Source: Arthrobacter crystallopoietes (lineage in GTDB: Bacteria; Actinomycetota; Actinomycetes; Actinomycetales; Micrococcaceae). Taken from it: a stretch of 64,000 nt of DNA. The position numbers and the translations under genes were made by a program. The stretch is from assembly GCF_017603825.1 (NCBI RefSeq), contig NZ_CP072014.1:2480001-2544000 (forward strand), in the 5' to 3' direction. The notes under the pieces are model-generated. The model was not told the origin of the DNA and ran no database searches. It was given only the letters and a program-made list of their open reading frames with translations. This document shows positions 1 through 9,373 of this stretch, in pieces (positions within the stretch are counted from its first letter, which is position 1; every line of letters begins with the position of its first letter).

Positions 1-519
1 AACGTGTTCTACCTCGGTTCCTTTTCCAAGATTTTCTCCCCAGGGGTTCGTGTGGGCTGGGCGGTAGTGCCCGATGGCGTGCGCCGGCAACTGCAACTGG
101 CCTCCGAAGCGACCACCATTTGCCCCTCTGTTCTGAGCCAGATGCTTGTGCAGGAGTACCTGCGCCAAACCGACTGGCGCCAAACCTTGGCCACAGCCGC
201 GGACCTCTACCGGGACCGCTGTGAGGCCACGATGACAGCGCTTGCGGACTTCACGCCAGCCGGCACCACCTGGACTGAACCCACCGGAGGCTTCTTCACC
301 TGGGTGACCCTTCCCGAGGGCATATCCGGTGAAGACGTGATGCACCGGGCGATCGGCCACAAGGTTGTATTTGTGCCCGGCAGCGCTTTCTATTCCGACG
401 GGGACGGTGGCAACCAGCTGCGCATCGCGTTCTCCTTCGAGAGGCCTGAACGGCTGCGGGAAGGCGTCCGGCGCCTCGGACTGGCCATCGCGGAGAGCAT
501 CCAGGGAGCCACGGCATGA
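1..519 (+). CDS. PLP-dependent aminotransferase, class I/II (5' truncated by window edge)
   Basis: Only the C-terminal 172 codons lie in the window; the reading frame is already open at base 1. The stretch SFSKIFSPGVRVGW near the start holds the lysine that forms the Schiff base with pyridoxal phosphate, and QLRIAFSF near the end holds the arginine expected to bind the substrate carboxylate. Length and motifs fit the MocR/2-aminoadipate/KAT type of fold-type I aminotransferase, which swaps an amino group between an amino acid and a 2-oxo acid in the cytoplasm. Its stop overlaps the start of the next M20 hydrolase (ATGA), so the two are co-translated. Hydrolase plus transaminase suggests that an amide-masked amino acid is first freed and then deaminated. 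The exact substrate cannot be read from this part. Confidence 0.88.
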   Translation, partial: NVFYLGSFSKIFSPGVRVGWAVVPDGVRRQLQLASEATTICPSVLSQMLVQEYLRQTDWRQTLATAADLYRDRCEATMTALADFTPAGTTWTEPTGGFFTWVTLPEGISGEDVMHRAIGHKVVFVPGSAFYSDGDGGNQLRIAFSFERPERLREGVRRLGLAIAESIQGATA

Positions 520-1679
520 GCACGGTGGATACCCTGAAGCAGCGGGCCGAGGCGGCGCTAGAGGCGGGACTGGACCGGATTGTCGACTTCAGCCATCGAC
601 TCCATGGCAGTCCGGAGATTGGATTAGAGGAGGTCAAAGCCTCTGCTTGGCTGGTGGCCGAGCTGGAAGCACTCGACCAAGCACGCATAGAGCACGGACT
701 GGGTGAACTTCCCACCGCCGTGCGGGCCGAGGCCGGACATGGCGGACTCGTCCTAACCATCTGCGCGGAGTATGACGCGCTCCCCGGGATCGGGCACGCG
801 TGCGGGCACAACATCATCGCCGCCGCAGCCCTCGGTGCGTTCACGGCCTTGGCTCCGCTGGCCGACGAGCTTGGCGTGACCGTCCGCTTGCTGGGAACGC
901 CTGCTGAAGAAACTGCGGGAGGCAAGATCATCATGCTCCAGCAGGGTGACTTCGACGGAACCCATGCCGCGATGATGGTCCACCCAAACGCGCATGACGA
1001 GTCCGCGATGAGGCCATACGCATGCTCCGGCTACAGGGCCACCTTCCGTGGCCGGAGCGCCCACGCATCCGCGGCACCCCATGAGGGTATCAATGCACTC
1101 GACGCCCTGACGGTCGCCTTGGCCGCCATCGGTCTTGCCCGCCAACAGCTGAAACCGAACCAGCAAATCCACGGCTACGTGCTCAACGCGGGCTCCGCAC
1201 CCAACGTCATCCCCGACAAGGCCACCGGCGAATGGATGGTACGCGCGGACTCGATGGAGTCCCTTGACCAGGTAACCAATGTCCTCCACCGCTGCCTTGA
1301 AGCAGGTGCGGTTGCCAGCGGCTGCCAGCTGGAAATCGACCAGACGGGCCACAGCTTCGCAAACCTCAAGACCGACGGTCCTATGGCCGACTTGTATAAC
1401 GCCAATGCCAGGGCGCTGGGCAGGAGTCCTCGCGAGGAAGCGCTGTTGGCCGGATCGACGGACATGGGTAACGTGTCGCAGTACTTTCCGTCGATCCATC
1501 CCATGATCGGACTCGGCGATGACTGCCCGCCGATCCACAGCGCCGAATTCGCAGACTTCGCCATCTCCCGTGCCGGCGACCAGGCGGTTCGGGACGGTGC
1601 CCTTGGCATGGCGTGGACCTGTATTGATCTCGCCACCGATCAGGCGCAACGGCACCGGCTGCTGGCGGGAGGCGGATGA
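516..1679 (+). CDS. M20 family metallo-amidohydrolase
   Basis: A 387-residue cytoplasmic hydrolase of the M20D/amidohydrolase type. The metal-binding region is visible: EYDALPGIGHACGHN (about residues 85-99), the GTPAEETAGGK glutamate pair (about 130), MMVHPNAHDE, and a late GSTDMGNVSQ segment. The central dimerisation domain starts around GRSAHASAAPHEG. Family members remove N-acyl, carbamoyl or aminobenzoyl groups from amino acids or split short peptides; the sequence does not say which. The start overlaps the aminotransferase stop by four bases. A long perfect hairpin follows 35 bases after the stop and is shared with the convergent operon. Confidence 0.88.
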   Translation: MSTVDTLKQRAEAALEAGLDRIVDFSHRLHGSPEIGLEEVKASAWLVAELEALDQARIEHGLGELPTAVRAEAGHGGLVLTICAEYDALPGIGHACGHNIIAAAALGAFTALAPLADELGVTVRLLGTPAEETAGGKIIMLQQGDFDGTHAAMMVHPNAHDESAMRPYACSGYRATFRGRSAHASAAPHEGINALDALTVALAAIGLARQQLKPNQQIHGYVLNAGSAPNVIPDKATGEWMVRADSMESLDQVTNVLHRCLEAGAVASGCQLEIDQTGHSFANLKTDGPMADLYNANARALGRSPREEALLAGSTDMGNVSQYFPSIHPMIGLGDDCPPIHSAEFADFAISRAGDQAVRDGALGMAWTCIDLATDQAQRHRLLAGGG

Positions 1680-1713
1680 CAAACGCTTAGCTTTTCTTCG
1701 GATTATCCGCAAC

Positions 1714-1758
1714 ACGACGACGGGTGGTTGCGTATAAAACGCAACCACCCGTCGTCGT
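1714..1758. terminator. Perfect 20-bp stem hairpin, bidirectional terminator
   Basis: Bases 1714-1733 pair perfectly with 1739-1758 around a five-base loop (ATAAA). It sits between two convergent genes (stops at 1679 and 1762). It is the longest perfect member of a repeated hairpin family in this window, whose right arm ends in CCGTCGTCGT or a variant. Confidence 0.85.
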
Positions 1759-1761
1759 TAT

Positions 1762-3375
1762 CTAGATGGACTTCGGATGCCAGACGCGTGAGCCGCTGGT
1801 GTCCGTGGAGTAGTCCGGCCAGGCCAGCTCGGTAGGTGGCATAAAGTCCGGTTCCAGCAGAGCCGGCATGGGATCTTCTGCCACCCGGCGATCAAATTCG
1901 GTCCGGGCGTCGGCCAGGACATCGGGTCGGGTAAGCAGGTCAATAAAGGTGCCGGTAATCGTCTTGCCGGCGGTCTCGATGGTGGGATCAATGGTTTCCG
2001 GTATGCCGCCGAGGGCGTTCATAACCCAGCCGGGGTAGGCGCCCTGGCCCGGGGCGGGTTTGAGTGCGGGACGGGAGACATAGAACCGGACCGTGGGAGC
2101 GTAGTGCGTCATCTCTACGTAGTCGTCACTGGTCCAGTTTTTCTGCCATGGCGCCATGTGCTCGCGCAGCGCCGCCTCCGCGTCCTGCGGCGTGATCAGC
2201 TGTTCGCACTCGTCAAGGAACGGCTTGTCCAATGGCTCGAGGCCGAGGTTCTGCTGGATGTTCTGCGCGGCCGCGACGGCGTCCGGTCCATAGCTTGGGG
2301 CGCCGACAGCTTCGAGGTTGCCGTAGAGCGTTTGGGCCAGCACGTGGTTGGTCCGTCCCGGCCGGTTCCGCGCCACCCACGTGGTTTCCAACCGGCAGTG
2401 GGCCATTGCGGCGGCATGCTCGGCGTTACGGTCCAGCACGGTAAGGACGTGTTCGGCCATTTCGATGGTGGGACAGCGCCAGGAGTACTGGATCTGTGCT
2501 ATCCGCGCCGGCAGGTTGTCGGCGGTGGCTTGACCCTGGGTAAAGATGGCGTCGGAGAGAGACCAGCCGCCGAAGCTGGGCAGCATGGCATCCTGCATGA
2601 TTCGCGACGACGAGTACATGCTCATCAGGGCGACGTTGGCTCCCGGCGCGCGGGCCGCGGAGTGCGAGGCGGGAATGGGGGAGTTGGGGTTGGCGGAGAG
2701 CTGCCAGGTTTCGGGCTGGTCGCACACGAAGGTGTAGACCTTGCTGTAGTAACTGCCGCACTGGGTATCCCAGCGGGCGGTGTTGCATAGCGGCAGCATG
2801 TAGAAGGGGTGGAAGCTGACAATGGCATCCACGCCGTCGTAGTAGCCGCGCAGGCCGTGCACCACTTTGGAGCCCTGGACCTTTTCGGCCGGTTCCCCGG
2901 TGTACTTCAGCGTGCCCGAAATCCCATACACCTCCATGGCGTGCTTGGTGGCCAGCAGCCCGGCCAGGGTGGAGATGCCCAGCGCCGAATGCGGGTCTGT
3001 ATGGCCCGGGGCGAATTCGCTGAGGCCGTCGCGCGGTTCCTGCTGGTGGCCGGCGGCCTGGCAATTGCCGGGCACGGCGTCGTACTCGGCGTAGGTCAGC
3101 AGGACCGGGCCCGGGCCGTTGGTCCATTCCGCGGCGAAGGCTGTGGGCATGCCGCCGCTGCCGGCTTCTACCGCGAAGCCTTCCGCACGGAGACGGTCCA
3201 CGTACCAGGCAGCGGACTGGAACTCACGCCACGCGGGCTCGGCCAGCTCCCAGATGTGCCGGTGCCATTGGCTCAGCCGACCCATATTGGCGTCGATCCA
3301 GACCCGGGCGGTGGCTTTGGCTTCGTCTGTCAGACCGGCCGGACCAGCGGCCTGACCGGAGAGTACTTCCGTCAT
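1762..3375 (-). CDS. M20 family amidohydrolase, AbgB-like
   Basis: A 537-residue hydrolase related to the p-aminobenzoyl-glutamate hydrolase subunit AbgB. The segment LTYAEYDAVPGNCQAAGHQQ (about 112-131) corresponds to the M20 metal centre, YTGEPAEKVQGSK carries the catalytic/bridging glutamate, and IVSFHPFY a histidine. It is longer than the neighbouring 387-residue M20 enzyme and has an insert after the first metal motif. An AAGGAA ribosome site lies six bases before the ATG. It is the last gene of the minus-strand operon that begins with an amino-acid ABC transporter, so it probably cleaves an imported N-acyl or amide compound. Substrate unknown. Confidence 0.82.
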   Translation of the reverse strand: MTEVLSGQAAGPAGLTDEAKATARVWIDANMGRLSQWHRHIWELAEPAWREFQSAAWYVDRLRAEGFAVEAGSGGMPTAFAAEWTNGPGPVLLTYAEYDAVPGNCQAAGHQQEPRDGLSEFAPGHTDPHSALGISTLAGLLATKHAMEVYGISGTLKYTGEPAEKVQGSKVVHGLRGYYDGVDAIVSFHPFYMLPLCNTARWDTQCGSYYSKVYTFVCDQPETWQLSANPNSPIPASHSAARAPGANVALMSMYSSSRIMQDAMLPSFGGWSLSDAIFTQGQATADNLPARIAQIQYSWRCPTIEMAEHVLTVLDRNAEHAAAMAHCRLETTWVARNRPGRTNHVLAQTLYGNLEAVGAPSYGPDAVAAAQNIQQNLGLEPLDKPFLDECEQLITPQDAEAALREHMAPWQKNWTSDDYVEMTHYAPTVRFYVSRPALKPAPGQGAYPGWVMNALGGIPETIDPTIETAGKTITGTFIDLLTRPDVLADARTEFDRRVAEDPMPALLEPDFMPPTELAWPDYSTDTSGSRVWHPKSI

Positions 3376-3398
3376 GAGTGTTCCTTCAGGTGCAGTAG

Positions 3399-5042
3399 TT
3401 AGAGACTCGCGGCGATTTCGGCGAGCGGGACATGGATGAGCTGCAGGCCGCCGTCGGCCGAGGCGGAGCGCAGGGCGTCGCCGAGCTCAGCGAGGGTCGC
3501 AGCGCGCTGGCCGCGTCCGCCGAAGGCATCAGCCAGGGCAGGCCAGTTGGGCTGGGACAGGTTGACGCCCACGGGCTCCATGCCACGGTCGCGTTCATTT
3601 TGCCGGATTTCCGCGTAGCCGCCGTTGTCCACGCAGACCACGGTCAGGTCCAGTCCCTGTTCCACAGCGGTGATGAGTTCCTGGATGGCGAACATCAGGG
3701 CCCCGTCGCCCGCCACACACACCACTTGGCGGTCCGGCGCGGCGATCTTGGCGCCGATCGACGCCGGCAGGCCGTAGCCGAGGGTGGCATACGCGGGGGT
3801 GTAGAGCAGGCTGTGCGGCTGCTGCTGCGGGATGAACGACGACGTCCCGAAGTAGGTGATCTGGGAGGAGTCCCCGCCGATGATTGCGTCTGCCGCCACG
3901 TTGGCGGCGATGGTCTCGCTGACCGCGGCGAGCTCGGGCGAGAGGGCGCGGGCCTGCTCCTCGAGTTCGGTCCGCAGGGCGGCGAAGTCGGCCACCGGGG
4001 CCCGATGCCCGTCGAGTTCTGCCAGCAGCTGGGGCACGACGGCGGCGGCGTCGCCTACCAGCCCGATGTCCGCCGGAATGTTCTTATCCAGTTGGGTGCC
4101 AAGGATGTCGATGCGGATTACGCCGCCGCGCGGAGTGACGGAGCCGCCCCACATTTCCGCCTCGCCCACCTTGGAGCCGATGACCAGAAGCACGTCCGCG
4201 TCATCGGCCAGCTGCTGGGCACGGGGCAATCTTATGTTGGAGCCCAGGGAGAGCGGGTGGTCTTCCGCAATGGCGGCCTTGCCGTTGAGCGTGGTGATCA
4301 CAGGCGCCTGCAGCCGCTCGGCCAGCCTGCGCAGGTTGTCGCCCGCGTGGAGCGAACCGCCGCCGGCCAGAATCACGGGACGCACCGCGGAACGCAAGCC
4401 AGCAGCGGCAGCTGCCACGGCGCCGTCGTCTGCCTGAACGGGCTCAAGCAGCGGCAACGCCTCCAGCAATTCCGGCGGGCAGCTGTGCCGGCTTTCGAGG
4501 ACGTTGAGCGGAACCTCGATGTGGACCGGGCGGGGACGGCCGTAGCGGAACAGTTCGAACGCGTCGTGGACTGCCTGCACCGCTTCCTGGGCGCTGTGCA
4601 CTCGCCGGCTCCACTCCATAACGGCGCCGGCGGCGGCGGAGGCGTCCTTGGTCTCATGCAGCGAACCGTTGTCGGAGAACTCCGATCCCTCGGGCACGCC
4701 GGGGGAGAGGACAATCAGCGGGCGGGACTCGCAGTAAGCAGTCCCCGCGGCGGAGAGGGCGTTCAGCAGCCCGGGACCGGAGGTGGTGATAACGACGCCG
4801 GGAAGTCCTGTCTGCTGGGCCCAGCCATCCGCGCCGTAGCCGGCGCCTTGCTCATGCCGTGTGGTGACCGGCCGGATGCCCAGCGGCGCCAAATGGCGGT
4901 AGAACTCCAGGTTGTGGGTGCCGGGGATGCCGAAAATCGTGTCGATCCCGTAGTTGCGCAGGACACTCATGATGGCAAGGCCCGCATTGTCCGCAGGGAT
5001 CTGCACCGGTGCCACAGGCGTTTCCTGATCCAGTGTTTCCAT
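3399..5042 (-). CDS. ThDP-dependent 2-oxo acid decarboxylase / acetolactate synthase family (AruI-like)
   Basis: A 547-residue ThDP enzyme with the usual three-domain layout. FGIPGTHNLEFYRHL and TRHEQGAGYGADG (Glu near residue 63, which activates the cofactor) form the Pyr domain. GDGALMFAIQELITAVEQG followed by VDNGGY (about 443-475) is the GDG-N cofactor/magnesium motif of the PP domain. The N-terminal wording resembles AruI, the 5-guanidino-2-oxopentanoate decarboxylase of the arginine transaminase pathway, more than biosynthetic acetolactate synthases, and no small regulatory subunit is nearby. Expected role: decarboxylating a 2-oxo acid made by transamination. AGGAGG precedes the ATG. 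It lies between an amidohydrolase and an M20 hydrolase in one operon. Confidence 0.8.
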   Translation of the reverse strand: METLDQETPVAPVQIPADNAGLAIMSVLRNYGIDTIFGIPGTHNLEFYRHLAPLGIRPVTTRHEQGAGYGADGWAQQTGLPGVVITTSGPGLLNALSAAGTAYCESRPLIVLSPGVPEGSEFSDNGSLHETKDASAAAGAVMEWSRRVHSAQEAVQAVHDAFELFRYGRPRPVHIEVPLNVLESRHSCPPELLEALPLLEPVQADDGAVAAAAAGLRSAVRPVILAGGGSLHAGDNLRRLAERLQAPVITTLNGKAAIAEDHPLSLGSNIRLPRAQQLADDADVLLVIGSKVGEAEMWGGSVTPRGGVIRIDILGTQLDKNIPADIGLVGDAAAVVPQLLAELDGHRAPVADFAALRTELEEQARALSPELAAVSETIAANVAADAIIGGDSSQITYFGTSSFIPQQQPHSLLYTPAYATLGYGLPASIGAKIAAPDRQVVCVAGDGALMFAIQELITAVEQGLDLTVVCVDNGGYAEIRQNERDRGMEPVGVNLSQPNWPALADAFGGRGQRAATLAELGDALRSASADGGLQLIHVPLAEIAASL

Positions 5043-5055
5043 GATTGGGGGCCTC

Positions 5056-6786
5056 CTAAGCCGATGCCGTAGCGGTCAATTGGGCGCCTGTTGATCCTGG
5101 TGCTTCGCCCGATGGGGTGGCGTACTGGCAGACGCCGTTGATCCAAGTCTGCAGCACGGCGATGCCGCCGATCTCTTCCGGAGCCACGGCCAGCGGATCA
5201 GCAGAGAGCACGGCGAAGTCCGCGCGCTTGCCGGCCTCCAGCGAACCGAGCTCATCCTCGCGGCCCAGCGCTTTGGCGCCGTTGAGGGTATGGCCGACGA
5301 GTGCGTCGTAGGCCGAGATGCGGAGGTTGTCGGCGCCGAGCCGGTGGCCCAGCCGGGTCATGCGGGTGACTGCTGCCTGAATGGCCTCGAGGGGACGCGG
5401 TTCCGCCACCGGGGCGTCAGAGCTCAACGTCACGGTAACCCCTTCGGCGATGAACTCACCCAGAGGATTGAAGCGCTCGCCTGGTGTGCCGATGGCGGCC
5501 GTGACCCCTTCGCCCCAGTTGTAGTAGTGCTGCGGCTGGTTCACCGGGTAGATGCCCGCCGCAGCCATCCGCCGGATCTGGTCCGGGGTGGGCAGTCCGC
5601 AATGCTCGATCCGGTGCCGGGCGTCCGCGTCCGGGCGTTCTGCCTGGGCCTGCTCGATCGCGGAGATGACCATCTCCAGCGCAGTGGGCGACTGAGCATG
5701 GGTGGCCGTCTGGAGCCCGGCAAGGTGGGCCTTGCGGATCAGATCGGCGTAGTCAGCCGGATCATGGTAAAGCTGGCCGGTGCGGCAGGGATCGCCCACA
5801 TAGCCGTCGGGGAAGTACGCGGTCCAGCCGCCGAGGGTGCCATCGGCATAGAACTTGATGCCGGCGAAGCTCAGATGGGCGTTGCCGAACTGCCCCTGCA
5901 GCCCCATGTCCAGCGCGTCGTCGAGCAGGTGGGAGAGCAAGTACATGCTGATGCGGGTCTTGAGCTGGTTTTCCTCGGCCAGCCGCAGGTACATGTCAAA
6001 CTCGCGCTTGGATACCTGGCAGTCGCCGATGGCCGTCACGCCGCCGGCCAGGAAGTTCTCCTGCGCAGCGCGCAGCTGGCGAAGGTGCTCCGCGGGCTCA
6101 TCGGCAAGGTGGAAGTTTGGGCCGTGATGACCTACTTTCACGCCTTCAAGGCCGGTCAGGATGTTGCAGGCAGCGTCCGAGAGCTCGCCGGTCAGCTCGC
6201 CGTCGTTGTCCCGGAAAAACACCCCGCCCTTCGGATCCGGCGTCGCGCTGGTGATTCCGTGCAGTTCGAAAGTGTAGGAGTTGACCACGCCGCCGTGGCC
6301 GGAGGCGTTCATCAGGTAGACCTCGCGGTCCGTGGCCACCCGGTCCAGTTCGTGGCGGGTGGGGTGGCGGCCCTCGGCGAGGTTGCGGTGTTCGTAACCG
6401 TACCCACGCACCGGTTGCCCGGCCGGAGTGTTGCGGGCGGCAGCTTGCAGCAGCGCGATGATCTCCGGAATGCTCGCGGCTTTTCCCGGACCGCAGTCCA
6501 CCCAGCTCATCATCTGTCCCAGCATGAGAGGGTGGGCGTGCGGATCGATGAAACCGGGAACGACGGCGGCAGCGCCGAAGTCCTGCAGCTGCGGTTCCAC
6601 GGTGGAGACGTTGGCCGCGATTGCCCGGCAGTGCTCGAGGGTACCGGTGGCGACGATGTTTCCGCCGAGGACGAGCATCGCCTCGGGTGCCTGTTCACCA
6701 TCCGCGAGCGTGTGGATGGTTCTGGCCGTCACGAGCACGGGAACATGACCGTAGGACTGCTGTTCGAAATGCTTGAGTTTGCGCAA
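5056..6786 (-). CDS. YtcJ-like amidohydrolase (amidohydrolase_3)
   Basis: A 576-residue metal-dependent hydrolase. The TIM-barrel metal motif appears as GFIDPHAHPLM (about 78), with later histidines in ATHAQS and RIEHCG and the catalytic aspartate in LSSDAPVAEP. The C-terminal ALGREDELGSLEAGKRADF is the standard end of the composite beta-sandwich. These enzymes hydrolyse amides or cyclic imides in the cytoplasm; the natural substrate is rarely known. The frame begins at a TTG with AGGAGC eight bases upstream; no ATG occurs before conserved sequence begins. It lies 32 bases after the dehydrogenase gene in the operon. A paralogue of similar length is at 33239-34888. Confidence 0.83.
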   Translation of the reverse strand: MRKLKHFEQQSYGHVPVLVTARTIHTLADGEQAPEAMLVLGGNIVATGTLEHCRAIAANVSTVEPQLQDFGAAAVVPGFIDPHAHPLMLGQMMSWVDCGPGKAASIPEIIALLQAAARNTPAGQPVRGYGYEHRNLAEGRHPTRHELDRVATDREVYLMNASGHGGVVNSYTFELHGITSATPDPKGGVFFRDNDGELTGELSDAACNILTGLEGVKVGHHGPNFHLADEPAEHLRQLRAAQENFLAGGVTAIGDCQVSKREFDMYLRLAEENQLKTRISMYLLSHLLDDALDMGLQGQFGNAHLSFAGIKFYADGTLGGWTAYFPDGYVGDPCRTGQLYHDPADYADLIRKAHLAGLQTATHAQSPTALEMVISAIEQAQAERPDADARHRIEHCGLPTPDQIRRMAAAGIYPVNQPQHYYNWGEGVTAAIGTPGERFNPLGEFIAEGVTVTLSSDAPVAEPRPLEAIQAAVTRMTRLGHRLGADNLRISAYDALVGHTLNGAKALGREDELGSLEAGKRADFAVLSADPLAVAPEEIGGIAVLQTWINGVCQYATPSGEAPGSTGAQLTATASA

Positions 6787-6818
6787 GATCTTGCTCCTGT
6801 AGGGTGCTTGCCGGCGGA

Positions 6819-7832
6819 CTAGGTCCGGGCCGGCTCCAGCGGAAAGATGGGGGTGTCCGGCGTGCCGGTGGCGTACCAGCTGGCCACGTTCTGGGCCTGC
6901 TGCCGGACGTATTCAGAGTCGGTGTGGTCGGAGAAGTAGGCCACATGCGGAGTCACCAGAGCGCGTGGATGGGTCACCAGCGGATGGTCGGCAGCCGGAG
7001 GTTCCTGCTCCAGCACGTCCACCGCAACCCCGGCGAGGTGACCGGCATCGAGCGCCTCCACCACGGCCTCGACGTCGATCAACTGGCCGCGGCTGACATT
7101 GACCAGGAAGCTGCCAGCGGGCATCCGTGCGATGGTTCCCGCGTTCATCAGTTTGTCCGTCTCTGGGGTCAGCGGTACATGGAGCGAGAGCACATGCGAG
7201 GTCTCCAGAACCTCATCCAGTCCGGTGCGCCTGATTCCTGCCATCTTGAGCTCCGCCTCCGTTTCGGGTGTATCGGGGAGCATCGGATCGTAGCCGATGA
7301 CCTCGCCGAAGGTGGGGGAGGCAAGCTGGCCGAAGCGGCGGCCGATCCGGCCAAGTCCTACCAGCCCGAGCCGGCGGCTGCTCAACCGCAGGGGTGCCCG
7401 GTCGTTACGGATGTTCCACTCGCCATTGTTTACAGCCTGGGCGAAAAAGGGGAGATCGCGGACGGCGGCCAAGGCCAGCGCCAGCGCGTGGGTGGCCACT
7501 TCCTCGGTGGCCGCGGCCGGAATGTTCGTCAGCCAGATGCCGCGGCGGCGGGCTTCGTCGAGGTCCACATTGTTGTAGCCAACGGACATCAGCGCAATGA
7601 TGCGCAGATCTGGCAGCTTGTCCAGGAGATCTGCGTCGATCTGTGCGTAGCCGACGAGGAGAGCGGTGGCTTTCGCTGCTTCACGGGCGATAACTGCAGG
7701 ATCCTGGCTGCTGGCGTAGCGTACATCGAATCCCGCCGCCTCGAGGAGGCTCACACCGGCAGCGAAGTCGGTGTCGTCCATGTCCGTGTAGACAGCCAGT
7801 GGACGGTACTGCTTGTGGCTCTCAATGGACAT
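6819..7832 (-). CDS. D-isomer-specific 2-hydroxyacid dehydrogenase
   Basis: A 337-residue NAD(P)-dependent dehydrogenase. The Rossmann motif GLVGLGRIGRRFG lies near residue 160. The catalytic triad is visible: Arg in VNVSRGQLIDVE, Glu in VAVDVLEQEPP and His in VTPHVAYFSDHT. Members interconvert 2-oxo acids and D-2-hydroxy acids. The start overlaps the ABC ATPase stop by 11 bases. In an operon with a ThDP decarboxylase and two amide hydrolases it may reduce the 2-oxo acid or oxidise an imported hydroxy acid. Direction and substrate are not determined by sequence. Confidence 0.87.
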   Translation of the reverse strand: MSIESHKQYRPLAVYTDMDDTDFAAGVSLLEAAGFDVRYASSQDPAVIAREAAKATALLVGYAQIDADLLDKLPDLRIIALMSVGYNNVDLDEARRRGIWLTNIPAAATEEVATHALALALAAVRDLPFFAQAVNNGEWNIRNDRAPLRLSSRRLGLVGLGRIGRRFGQLASPTFGEVIGYDPMLPDTPETEAELKMAGIRRTGLDEVLETSHVLSLHVPLTPETDKLMNAGTIARMPAGSFLVNVSRGQLIDVEAVVEALDAGHLAGVAVDVLEQEPPAADHPLVTHPRALVTPHVAYFSDHTDSEYVRQQAQNVASWYATGTPDTPIFPLEPART

Positions 7833-8625
7833 GGCTCAGGAACTTCCTTGTGCGTTCGTGCTGCGGGTGGTTGAAGAATTGGTCTGGGGCGGCCTGCTCT
7901 ACGATCACACCACCGTCGAACAGACTCACCTCGCTGGCCACACGACTGGCGAAACGTGTCTCGTGCGTGACCACGATCATGGTCATACCGTCGGCCGCGA
8001 GCTTTTCCATCACATCGAGGACCTCGCCGACCAGCTCCGGATCCAGTGCGGAGGTGGGTTCGTCGAAGAGCATGACCGAAGGATTCAGGACCAGGGCCCG
8101 GGCAATGGCGACGCGCTGTTGCTGTCCGCCGGAGAGCTCCGAGGGGTAGTGCTCCGCGCGGTGGTCCAGGCCGACGCGGTTGAGCATCTCCATGGCCTGT
8201 TCCCGCGCTGCGTGGTGCGAGATTCCCTTGACTGAGGTCATCCCCAGCATCACGTTCCGCACGGCCGACAAATGGGGAAAGAGATTGAACTTCTGGAACA
8301 CCATGCCGATTTCCTGGCGTTGCCTTGCCAAGAGGCGCTCGGGCAGGTGGACGGTACGCCCATGCTGGAGCTTCGTGCCGATGGTTTCGCCTCGGAGCTG
8401 GATGGATCCGTCGTCGGCTGGCTCCAATAGCGCCATGAGCCTGAGCATCGTAGATTTACCCGACCCCGACGGCCCCAGGACCGCCTTGACTTGGCCTTTG
8501 CGGATGTCGAACTCGACACCCTTGAGCACTTCCTGCCCCTGATACGACTTGTGCAGGTTCTTGACCTGCAGGATGGGCTGGTCCACGACAGCGGCCTCCT
8601 GAACAATCTCGGCACTTTGGGTCAT
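7822..8625 (-). CDS. Polar amino-acid ABC transporter ATP-binding protein (GlnQ/HisP type)
   Basis: A 267-residue ATPase. Walker A is GPSGSGKST (about 51-59), the signature is LSGGQQQR, Walker B is VMLFDEPTSALDP, and the switch histidine is in VVTHET. The length is that of a single-domain amino-acid importer ATPase without a regulatory tail. ATG at 8625 overlaps the permease stop as TGATG; a GTG three bases earlier is the only other choice. It powers uptake with the adjacent permease and binding protein. Confidence 0.92.
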   Translation of the reverse strand: MTQSAEIVQEAAVVDQPILQVKNLHKSYQGQEVLKGVEFDIRKGQVKAVLGPSGSGKSTMLRLMALLEPADDGSIQLRGETIGTKLQHGRTVHLPERLLARQRQEIGMVFQKFNLFPHLSAVRNVMLGMTSVKGISHHAAREQAMEMLNRVGLDHRAEHYPSELSGGQQQRVAIARALVLNPSVMLFDEPTSALDPELVGEVLDVMEKLAADGMTMIVVTHETRFASRVASEVSLFDGGVIVEQAAPDQFFNHPQHERTRKFLSHVH

Positions 8626-9356
8626 CACAGGCCTGCTTTCGCGGCAGGAGCCAGAACGCGGCTCTTCTTTACTTTCACCTTCGAGGTCCAGGCGAACTTC
8701 TTTTCCAAGGCATTCTGGGCCAGCGTCAGCAGCGTCACGATGATCAGGTAGTAGATGATCGCCGCGGCATAGTACTCGGCGTAGCGGAAGGTGATGTTTA
8801 CGCCGACCTGGGCCGTGGTCAGTAACTCCCGCAGGGAGATGACCGAGGCCAGGGACGAGTACTTCACCAGCCCAATGAACTCGTTTCCGGTAGGAGGCAG
8901 CGCAATCCGGATGGCCTGGGGGAGAGTGATCTTGAGCATGACCTTCGTCGGCGACATACCGAGCGCGCGGCCGGCCAAAGCCTGGCCCTCATCCACGCTC
9001 AATAGAGCAGACCGCACAATTTCCGCCATGAACGCAGCTTCCACCAGTCCGAGTCCGACGAAGGCCGCGATAAACGGGGTGAACCAGTCCTGGCGCAGGG
9101 CGGGAATGATCTGCGGCAAGGCGTTCCACATGATCAGAAGAACCAGGAGCGCGGGAATGGCGCGGAAAAACCAGACATAGATGCTGGCAGGTGCTTGGAA
9201 ACTCTTCCTGCGGGAGGTCCTGCCCAGTGCAAGGAAGAAGCCGATGACTGTGGCTAGGATGAGCGACAGTACGGCAACGGCCACTGAGATCAGCGCACCC
9301 CACATGTATTCGGTGCTGACCAGTTGTTGGAAAAAGATATCGGGATCGAAAAGCAT
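8625..9356 (-). CDS. Polar amino-acid ABC transporter permease (HisM/GlnP type)
   Basis: A 243-residue inner-membrane protein with about five hydrophobic segments. The EAA loop is visible as ALGMSPTKVMLKITLPQAIRI (roughly 150-170), where the ATPase docks. N-terminal TYMWGALISVAVAVLSL-like and C-terminal AAAIIYYLIIVTLLT segments are membrane-spanning. A single permease gene implies a homodimeric channel. The ribosome site GGAAG stands six bases before the ATG. A hairpin separates it from the upstream binding-protein gene. Confidence 0.9.
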   Translation of the reverse strand: MLFDPDIFFQQLVSTEYMWGALISVAVAVLSLILATVIGFFLALGRTSRRKSFQAPASIYVWFFRAIPALLVLLIMWNALPQIIPALRQDWFTPFIAAFVGLGLVEAAFMAEIVRSALLSVDEGQALAGRALGMSPTKVMLKITLPQAIRIALPPTGNEFIGLVKYSSLASVISLRELLTTAQVGVNITFRYAEYYAAAIIYYLIIVTLLTLAQNALEKKFAWTSKVKVKKSRVLAPAAKAGL

Positions 9357-9373
9357 GATTTCACTTCCTCATG

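Noticed and set aside
3432-5072. 546-codon open frame on the plus strand opposite the ThDP enzyme gene
   Set aside because: It is the antisense shadow of a high-GC gene; no conserved motifs, and the minus frame has a complete ThDP fold and ribosome site.
5290-6822. 510-codon plus-strand frame opposite the YtcJ amidohydrolase gene
   Set aside because: Antisense shadow with Val/Gly/Arg-rich low-information sequence; the minus-strand gene carries the metal motifs.
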